From positions 1,280,001 through 1,344,000 of the forward strand of contig OY754466.1 of assembly GCA_963575645.1 (NCBI GenBank): DNA of 64,000 nucleotides. Reading direction: 5' to 3'. Both the position numbers and the translations under genes were made by a program. The stretch's first letter is position 1. Every line of letters begins with the position of its first letter. This stretch comes from Xanthostigma xanthostigma. Lineage: Eukaryota > Arthropoda > Insecta > Raphidioptera > Raphidiidae. Shown here piece by piece: positions 56,631 to 64,000 of this stretch. The notes beneath the pieces were generated by a model. The model was not told the DNA's origin. It saw only the letters and a list, made by a program, of their open reading frames with translations, and searched no databases.

Positions 56631-57599
56631 AAGTATTGAAATATCTATTATATGTACTGGGTGTCTTTAAAAAACGACCGACAGCACTTTACAGTAGAAG
56701 AACTGTTTATGATTATCAGTCAGACAACGTATAAAGGTTCCGTTTTTTATCATTTTTTATACAGAGCCCTAAAAATCAGAACTGCATTTTGACAAACCAA
56801 ATCATTCCTATACCTGTGTCAAAGTTACACTTCCATACAGTATAATAAATTTTTATGTGCATTGTATTTTACTTATGTGACTGTTAGACGTTCAATTTTA
56901 AAAGTCAATTATTTAAATTTTCATTAACCCATTCATAAAGCATGCACTGCTTTATGAACTATTTTAATGAATTTATGCGCCTTGCATTTTTATCATACTT
57001 TTTCCAATTTATTAATCCTACATTTATTTATTTATTCACATTTTTCATGGCTTCCATTTTGATAATAGCAATACTCAGATTATTAAGATTGAATTAAGGG
57101 CTAAGCAATCTTTGAAGCATTCAGTCTTATAGACTCAAGCATCGCTAGCGCAAATGTCGATTTTTAACCTTAGATATATAAGATCTGATAAGATAAGATA
57201 AAAATATACTTTATTGTCTTATTACATATAAAAGCTTTGTACAAAACTTAAAAAAATCATGTTTTTTTTAATAGCGTACCCGGTATTAGATATATAAGTA
57301 ACTAGTGCGTATGCTTGCCATAAGTGAAAGTGTCCTCAGTTAAGAGAGAGAACGCTGCAGAAAACCAGAAATTTGTTTACTCAAATCAGCATTGTTTTGC
57401 AATATTAGAACTGTTCTCTCTCTTAATTGCACATACTTTCACTGCTCTCGCGCCTGCTCTATTGTAATATCCCTGTGTTTTTAAGGCAACAGATAAAGTA
57501 TAAACGTGTGGTTATCTCTCAATTTTTTAGAAGCTCTAGACGCTGAAATCTTGTTTTATGATTTTATAACTTCTAAATAAAATAAATATTATAGTTCTT
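56631..57599. other. Stretch without a gene
   Basis: TTAAGAGAGAGAACG (57339) and its inverse GTTCTCTCTCTTAA (~57411) form a loose hairpin. TTTATTGTCTTATTACATA near 57211 resembles the end of the LINE at 36.9 kb. Otherwise unrecognised. Confidence 0.35.
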
Positions 57600-57672
57600 T
57601 AATAAATAAAATTATCGACCAATTTTTCAGACAATATATTAACAAAAAATAATTAATTAATACAAAGATTTG

Positions 57673-58205
57673 AAAATAAATATAGTTTAAAAAAAACTAA
57701 AAAACACGCTTTATATAGAACTAAAAAGTAAAAAATATTTTTTTATAACAAGCTTCAAACAATTATCAATAAAAAATACAAGTATTATTGTGGAAAAAGC
57801 GTGGGGCGCTTTGTTCCACATTTTCGTACATCGAGCGCCCCACGCTTTTTTCACAATAATACTTGTATTTTTTATTCATTATTGTTTTAAGCTCATTTTA
57901 AAAAAAATATTTTTTACTTTTTAGTTCGATATAAAGCGTGTTTCTTAGTTTTTTTTAAACTATATTTATTTTCCACTTTTTAGTTCGATTTATTGTCAAA
58001 AATTTGCCGAAAAAAAATATTTTTTTTTTCGACGTGGACCCGTGATTCCGAGAGTTGACGTCAGCGAAGACCCGTGCCTTAGACCGCACGGCTAACCATT
58101 GTAGTTACAGTACTGGCATATTATACCACAGTAATAAACCACTTGCTGTAGTCCAAACGAAGGTTACAAACAAACATACATACATACAAACTTACAAGTG
58201 AAGTT
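57673..58205 (-). mobile_element. tRNA-headed foldback composite, copy 2
   Basis: Inverse of 25255-25812: hairpin with ~140-bp arms (57673-57975, apex GCGTGGGGCGCTTTGTTCCA), T-rich palindrome, tRNA-like head (58030-58095), then the (ATAC)n flank. The head has lost 17 bp that include the B box, so this copy should no longer be transcribed by RNA polymerase III. Confidence 0.75.
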
Positions 58206-59044
58206 AATATAAATCGTGTAAAAACGGAAATTGCTGCCCCTTGAAATTTAAAAGCTGTGAAATTTCAATGAAATTAATACGTACATATACCTACATACGA
58301 AGAATTTTATATAATAACTAGCCACTATCCGTGGCTCCGAACGCGACTGAGATGAAACACTGCAACAACAGTAGTAGAGCATTCGGCTCCACCGTACCAC
58401 AGTGTTGCCTCACTGGGTTGCGCCTCATTCGGCAGCAACTACAGTGGATATAAATATCCTACATGTCAATTTTGAAATCATCCCCTCTTGAGGGATGATT
58501 TTGCAAAATACCTATTTATCTTTTTATTTGAATTAAAATTACGTTTACGTGACAATAGATAGCAAAACTAGCCATAGAAAATGTATTTTAATAAAAATAT
58601 AATATTTTAAATCAGATTTACCCTATCGTTAAATAGTTGAGTCTTATTCGTCTTCAGAATAAACAAAAAAAAAAAAAATTAATCAAAATCAAAAAGTTTT
58701 ATTCATTAGAAAAATATGGCGTTTCAAACAATAGTCTGTGGAGTGAGTGTTACAAATTGCAACTTACAATAAGAGAATAATTATTTATAAGAATTACTTA
58801 TTCATGATATTTCTGTGAAGATTTTAACTTCTTTTAAAGTTATCCCCGAGTTATCCCCGAAAAGCGGGACTGAGCCTGTCCCGCGCGGGACATTTAATTT
58901 TGATTTTAAAATCGGGACGCCCCGCCAAAATCGGGACGTTTGGCAACGCTGGTCTCAATCCTATCAATATTAATTGTAAATAATTTATACCTTGATGTTG
59001 ATAGTATTTTGAAAAATTACTAAAAAGACGTAAAGTACCAGGTT
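58206..59044. other. LINE-tail fragments and AT-rich DNA
   Basis: 58318-58510 matches the RTE tail at 49630, with a ~80-bp GC-rich insert (58366-58445). 58850-58950 (AAAGCGGGACTGAGCCTGTC, CGGGACGTTTGGCAACGCTG) is a common insect repeat motif. No gene was seen. Confidence 0.45.
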
Positions 59045-59345
59045 TAATGACCCGGATTAAGACTGAATACGCAAGACCAAGATCGAGACAGGAGACTTAA
59101 TAAGAAGATCAAGACCAGAAGTATTTGAGCAAGAATAAAATCAAGATCGAATAAGCAAGACCAAGACTATCTCAGTTTTGGTCTTGCTTTGTTCATCACT
59201 ACTCTTCGATGTTTTTTTGAGACTAAAGGTAGCCTATGTTCTTCCTCAGGATGCAATCTGTCTCTTTGTCAAATTTTATCGAAAGCGGTTCAGCGGTTTA
59301 GGCGTGAAAAGGCAACAGACAAACAGAAAAATTCTCACCGGGGCG
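59045..59345 (+). mobile_element. Element Q copy 2 followed by an RTE tail piece
   Basis: 59060-59203 has the AAGACCAAGATCG repeats and the GTCTTGCTTTGTTCATCACTA end of Q. 59205-59345 continues as LINE tail (GGTAGCCTATGTTCTTCCTC, CAAATTTTATCGAAAGCGGT). Confidence 0.5.
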
Positions 59346-60296
59346 GATTACTAGCTTTAAACGATCATTTTATTGATTGACAACTGCGCTGGTTGAATCT
59401 GAACATTCCCGTTATAAATCTATTTTTTTCTATCCTTTTATAAAATACAACCCTTTTAATCCTTCCTGATAAAGATTTTGTTACAAAGAACGTATTTTAT
59501 TAATCATATTTTACCCTTTATAACAAAAAGCTACCTGTTAGCTGGAAAAAAAATTCTACCTGCAGAAAAATACTTATAATAGATGTATTAAACGCTTCAA
59601 ATGATAATAATCTCTTATATTCATCATTTATAAAAAAAATACATTTAATTCCGTATGGGGAAAAGAAAGGGTTAAGTGAATAAGTATTTCGACAATAAGC
59701 TAAGCGTTCGTATCAGGTATAATTTTTTATCGTAGGGTTCTCTACATTTAATAAATGCTGTAGCCTAATAGACCAGGAGCGTGCCTATTCCATATTTTGA
59801 AAAAATATATTTTTATTATTGTTTTCTTATCTGATACTAATATTATAAAGAGAAAAGATTTGTATTTTTGTTCGTAATGAATAAACTCAAAAACTACTGG
59901 ACCGATTTTAAAAATTCTTTCACTAATAGAATGCTACATTATCACTGAGTAACTTAGGATATATTGTTAACCGCGTTGAATTAGGGATACCTACTAAAAC
60001 TCCAATAGTGTAACCCAAGGTGTGATAATCTTAATATATAAAAATTACGTGTCACATGTTTGTCCGCGATGAACTCCTAAGCTACTGAACCGATTTTAAA
60101 TTTGATTTGCACACCGTGTGCAATTCGACCCAACTTGAAAGATAGGATAGCTTACATTTCAATTTATAGTCGCAATATTATTTTATTGCAAATTATTTGT
60201 CTATTCCTTGACAGTCATAATACAACCATATAAGATGGCGAACCTGTTGACTGGATTGAGTGAATATTCAATAGATGGCGCAACGAACTTAACAAC
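59346..60296 (+). mobile_element. Further LINE-tail-type fragments before the gypsy element
   Basis: 59836-59960 (AATATTATAAAGAGAAAAGA, AAAAACTACTGGACCGATTT) and 60030-60190 (CACATGTTTGTCCGCGATGA, TACTGAACCGATTTTAAATT) are two different LINE-type 3' UTR remnants. The rest is AT-rich without a gene. Confidence 0.45.
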
Positions 60297-60444
60297 TGTG
60301 GGGAACCGCAAGCTGGATTTTAAGTTTTAAAATTTGGCTAGTTACGAAAAACAACAATAATTGTTATAAAATTTTCTTGTGTACGTTTAAAGTTTTTTTG
60401 AATAAATAAATAAAAATATATGTGGCAATACATTAGTCCCCACA
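60297..60444 (+). repeat. Putative 5' LTR (148 bp)
   Basis: Begins TGTGGGGA and ends TCCCCACA, an 8-bp perfect inverted terminus as expected for LTRs, four bases before the primer binding site. AATAAATAAATAAA at 60400-60414 can serve as polyadenylation signal. The length is short for the group; only the 3' LTR could confirm the left boundary. Confidence 0.65.
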
Positions 60445-60448
60445 TAAT

Positions 60449-60466
60449 TGGTGACCCCGACGTGAT
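60449..60466 (+). promoter_or_regulatory. Primer binding site for tRNA-Trp
   Basis: TGGTGACCCCGACGTGAT is complementary to the 3' 18 nt of animal tRNA-Trp including CCA. It sets the site where minus-strand DNA synthesis starts. Confidence 0.9.
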
Positions 60467-60585
60467 AAACTTTGTATGCAAGACACTTTTTGTTCAGAGC
60501 GGTCATTGTGATTTTTTTTCACGTACACGTAAACAATTAAGTTTTCAAGAAATACTTGTTTACCGTTCAAAACTGATAAAATATC

Positions 60586-61734
60586 ATGCCTAATCTACAA
60601 CATTCACCTCAACCACCTGCACCAGGTACTGCTGAAGCTGATCAATCACATCAAGATAATCTAGACTCACTTTTGCTTGTTGACACTGCGACTACAACAG
60701 CAGCATCATCACAAGGTATTCCTTCGACATCTACGACAACCCATCAAGATTGTGCACCACCATTAGTATCACAACCAGGATATTTTCATGTGCCACAAGG
60801 TCATACACCTTATCAGTACGGTATGTTTAACCCTGCAGTAAATCAAGCCACATTAGGGGATGTGAGAATGAGGTTTCCACCAGCATTACCACCTGGTCAG
60901 TTGCCATTTTATCTACCACCTAATCCATATGCTTATCGCGTAGCAAGAATTGAACGCAAAGAATTACCAAGTTTCTGGCCTGAAAATGTCAAACTGTGGT
61001 TCACATCAATTGAAACAACCTTCAACAGCAAGCAAGTTGTAGATGATCAAAGCAAATACGAAGCAGTCATTGGCAGGTTAGACCAAGAGCACCTAACTGC
61101 CATTGAGCACATAATTAGCAGACCACCTGAGCAAGATAAATATAAGACCATCAAAGATGCACTTATTGCTCGATATGCTATGTCTCAAGAGAGTAGCTTC
61201 AGAAAATTGGTCTCAGGATTAACTCTTACTGGTAAAAAACCTTCAGAGCTCTACGCCGAGATGTGTCGTCTTGCTGACAACGCTTTAGATGCTTCATTCA
61301 TCAGGACATTGTGGTTAGATAGACTACCTAAAGACATTCAAATCACCTTGACAGCAGCTGAATCTCTAAATAACAAGGACCTAGCTCTCCTAGCTGATAA
61401 AATGACTGAGATTCTCAAGCCCAAGTCAACTGAAGTTAGCACAATTGCAGCAGTATCTAGAACTGAACCTCTGAGTGAAATTGCTAAACAATTGCAAACA
61501 CTCTCTGAGGAGGTGCACAAGCTATCTTTGAGGCTAGATTTAATGAGCAATAACGGAGGTAATCGCGGTAGATCGCGTAGTTCAAACTTGAACTCGTCTA
61601 GAAGCCGTTCTAAATCTCCTAATTCTAGTGAAAAATTCTGTTTTTATCACAGATCGTTTGGCGATAAGGCCAAGAAGTGTGTGAGGCCATGTTCATATGA
61701 GAGCAACCAGGGAAACGAAACCAACCATCAATAG
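60586..61734 (+). CDS. gag: Gag polyprotein of the gypsy element
   Basis: 382 codons, first ATG after the primer site. Residues ~1-115 are Pro/Gln/Thr-rich and disordered. Residues ~118-300 form the capsid-like region (RKELPSFWPENVKLWFTSIE; AVIGRLDQEHLTAIEHII; LIARYAMSQESSFRKL), the retrotransposon-gag type seen in Kabuki/CsRn1 elements. Residues ~323-350 are Arg/Ser-rich, and a Cys-His-Cys-Cys box follows (C352, H355, C365, C369; CFYHRSFGDKAKKC). The stop at 61732-61734 lies 34 nt into the pol frame. Gag packages the RNA into cytoplasmic particles. Confidence 0.9.
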   Translation: MPNLQHSPQPPAPGTAEADQSHQDNLDSLLLVDTATTTAASSQGIPSTSTTTHQDCAPPLVSQPGYFHVPQGHTPYQYGMFNPAVNQATLGDVRMRFPPALPPGQLPFYLPPNPYAYRVARIERKELPSFWPENVKLWFTSIETTFNSKQVVDDQSKYEAVIGRLDQEHLTAIEHIISRPPEQDKYKTIKDALIARYAMSQESSFRKLVSGLTLTGKKPSELYAEMCRLADNALDASFIRTLWLDRLPKDIQITLTAAESLNNKDLALLADKMTEILKPKSTEVSTIAAVSRTEPLSEIAKQLQTLSEEVHKLSLRLDLMSNNGGNRGRSRSSNLNSSRSRSKSPNSSEKFCFYHRSFGDKAKKCVRPCSYESNQGNETNHQ

Positions 61735-64000
61735 ATTCGGCGACTGCTGATGGTGTAAATAGTCCTCGCCGACTATTTGTCTTAGATACAATTTCTCGAG
61801 TTCAATTTCTCATGGACACAGGAGCACAAGTTTCTGTCACTCCACCAGCTCACAATGACAATAAGCAGCCCACAGGTCAATTTTTATACACAGCTAATCA
61901 GGGAGTTATTCAAGTATTTGGAGAAAAAGCTCTTACACTCAACCTTGGACTTCGCAGAACGATTAATTGGATATTCACCATTGCTGATTTACCATATCCA
62001 ATCATTGGAGCCGACTTGATGTATAAATACAATATAGCAGTCGACTTAAGTCACAGTAAAATCATGGACACTAGCACCGGCGTTGAATCAATAGGTACGT
62101 TTGCACCTGCACCTGTTAATACAATTACGTCATTAAGCAGTAATTCACGTTACTCATCTATTCTTCAAGAATTTCAAGAACTTTTAGGCAATCCTTCCAA
62201 CAACGCTTCAAAGAAACATGCAGTGAAACATTATATTTCAACAACTGGTTCGCCATGTTTTTGTAGAGTTCGACCACTTCGTCCAGAGCGTTTAAAACAA
62301 GCTAAGGCAGAGTTTCAACTTATGATTAATCTAGGTAATGTCAGACCTTGCAGTAGTCCTTGGTCTAGTGCCCTGCACATGGCAGCAAAGAAAGATGGAG
62401 ACTGGAGACCTTGTGGAGATTATCGACAACTCAATAGCCAGACAATTCCAGATCGATATCCTATCGCTCTCATTCAAGATTATTCATCAATCTTAGCAGG
62501 CAAGAAAATTTTTTCAAAGATCGACCTAAAAAAGGCTTTTCATCATATTCCTGTTGCGGAAGAAGATGTGCCTAAAACCGCAGTGCTCACACCGTTCGGT
62601 CTCTTTGAATTTCTCCGTATGCCTTTTGGTCTTCGAAACGCTGCACAAACCTTTCAAAGATTTATCAACGAAGTTTTATCAGGCTTAGAATTCGTTTATG
62701 CATACATTGACGATCTCCTCATCGCTTCTACAACACAAGAAGAACATGAAGAACACCTTCGTTCCGTCCTCAAGCGACTCAGCGAGTATGGACTGTGTAT
62801 CAACGCTGATAAATGTGTCTTTGGATCAGATCAAATTGATTTTCTTGGTTATCGTATTACTCCTGATGGTGTAGTACCTCTTCCTGATAGAGTTAATGCA
62901 CTGGTCAACTTTAAAAAGCCAGAAACTATTGCAGAATTACGTCGCTTCATAGGCGCAATTAATTTTTATAGACGACATATCAAGAATGCAGCTGCAACTC
63001 AAGCACCACTGAACGACATGCTCAAAGATTCTAAGAAGAATGATAAACGTCCAGTTCCGTGGACCTTGATAACATCAAGTGCGTTTGATCAAATGAGACA
63101 TCAGCTTGCTCAAGCCACTCTGTTAGCTCATCCAGTTCATTCAGCAGATCTACGATTAACTACAGACGCCTCTAGTTCAGCAGTTGGTGCAGTTCTTGAA
63201 CAATCAATTAATGATTTTTGGCAACCTTTAGGATTTTTCTCACGTAAGTTATCACCAGCTCAACAGAAGTACAGTACATATGATAGAGAACTGACAGCTA
63301 TCTATGAAGCTATTAAATACTTTCGACCTTGGCTGGAAGCACGAGATTTTGTCATCAGAACAGATCACAAGCCGTTAGTACACGCTTTTCGACGCAAAAA
63401 TGACAAATCAACAACACCAGTTCAGCTTAGACAGTTAAGCTTTATCAGCCAGTTCTCAACAAACATCCAGTATATCAATGGATCATCTAACAGTGTAGCA
63501 GACGCTTTGTCACGTATAGATGCTCTACGATTTCCTACAACAATAGATTTTAACCAGTTGGCTCAAGCTCAAGCTACAGATCAAGAACTTCAAGAACTTC
63601 TAGCTGACGATAAGTCATCTCTCAAGCTTCAGAAACTTACATATGGTAAGGATCATCAGGTCATATACTGTGACGTATCTACAAACGATATTAGACCGTA
63701 CGTTCCTGAGCAGTTTCGTCGTCAAGTCTACGATACATTTCACAACCTGTCTCATCCCAGTAGTCGAAATACTAATGTGGTAATATCACAGAGGTATGTC
63801 TGGCCATCGATGAATAAGGACATCACGTATTGGGCACGCAATTGTGTTCCATGTCAGAAATCAAAGATTGGTCGTCATGTACACACACAACCAGGTACTT
63901 TTAAAAATCCAGACCAACGATTCGACCATGTTCATATCGACCTAGTTGGACCACTTCCAGAAGTTGACGGACTCAAGTATTGTCTCACCATGGTGGACAG
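61701..64000 (+). CDS. pol: Pol polyprotein (protease, RT, RNase H, integrase start), open at window edge
   Basis: Open from the stop at 61698-61700 to the end of the window, frame -1 relative to gag, with no internal stop seen. Protease: FLMDTGAQVSV (active-site DTGA at 61815-61826) and IIGADLMYKY. RT: ~62300-62900, with WRPCGDYRQLNSQTIPDRYP, FSKIDLKKAFHHIPV, LRMPFGLRNAAQTFQRF and catalytic YIDD at 62703-62714. RNase H: ~63150-63520 (TTDASSSAVGAVL, YDRELTAIYEAI, TDHKPL, ADALSR). Integrase: His-His-Cys-Cys finger ~63735-63860 (FHNLSHP ... NCVPCQKSK), then the first catalytic Asp in HIDLVGPLP (63939). Expected product of the frameshift. Confidence 0.92.
61710..61716 (+). promoter_or_regulatory. 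-1 ribosomal frameshift heptamer G GGA AAC
   Basis: In the gag frame the codons are CAG GGA AAC, so G-GGA-AAC fits the X XXY YYZ rule exactly. It lies within the 34-nt window where both frames are open (61701-61734). Slipping back one base enters pol. GGGAAAC is a known functional slippery sequence in some RNA viruses. I did not establish a downstream stem or pseudoknot. Confidence 0.75.

Larger units (their letters stand above)
60297..64000 (+). mobile_element. Ty3/gypsy LTR retrotransposon, CsRn1/Kabuki-type, truncated by window edge
   Basis: In order: 148-bp putative LTR, primer binding site matching tRNA-Trp, gag, frameshift site, pol with protease, RT, RNase H and the start of integrase. 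All frames seen are intact, so the copy looks young. The tRNA-Trp primer and the Cys-His-Cys-Cys Gag box are the recorded signatures of the CsRn1 clade, to which insect Kabuki belongs. The 3' part and 3' LTR lie outside the window. Confidence 0.9.

Overview
The window is AT-rich, intron- and repeat-dominated eukaryotic DNA, best explained as an arthropod (almost certainly insect) genome. The only host gene I can support is the first coding exon of a TGF-beta family ligand of the myoglianin (GDF8/GDF11-like) type on the minus strand at 38111-38903. It has a canonical GT donor, so most of the window below 38.1 kb is probably its first intron. No further exon of it was found. The order of insect cannot be fixed from this window.

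Nearly everything else is mobile DNA. At least 17 repeat families are present, many in 2-5 copies within the window, which lets copies be aligned by eye. They include TA-flanked mariner-type MITEs (families A and C, two pogo-like elements), a TTAA-flanked family (F), a family with constant ends but exchangeable interiors (G), long foldback elements (D, E, K, O and a 682-bp palindrome with perfect 315-bp arms), Penelope-like foldbacks carrying a hammerhead-ribozyme-like core, a 4 x 308-bp tandem array with the same core, tRNA-derived SINE-like units, RTE/CR1/Jockey-type LINE fragments, a broken hAT transposase, and an apparently intact Ty3/gypsy retrotransposon at the right edge.

Layout: 1-9 kb, MITE A1, a GATC-rich element, B1, Penelope-like foldback, LINE tails, F1. 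9-15 kb, giant D foldback, J1, a LINE fragment, and G1 nested in a LINE tail. 15-27 kb, K1, F2, A2, the nested E/D palindrome, a small foldback, a GC-rich duplicated block, a tRNA-Leu-like/hairpin composite, C1. 27-36 kb, the perfect palindrome, K2, B2, F3 containing G2, E3, a SINE, pogo-like elements. 35.6-38.1 kb, the 308-bp array and a 5'-truncated LINE that stops within about 20 bp of the myoglianin splice donor. 39-60 kb, G3, hAT with C2 nested, C3, foldbacks M and O, B3/B4, J2, G4, a second Penelope-like foldback, C4, E4, the second tRNA/hairpin composite. 60.3-64 kb, a CsRn1/Kabuki-type gypsy element with a 148-bp putative LTR, an 18-nt tRNA-Trp primer site, gag, a G GGA AAC slippery heptamer in a 34-nt gag/pol overlap, and pol open to the window edge.

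Family letters (A, B, C ...) are my own labels. All family assignments rest on reading by eye, not on database searches.
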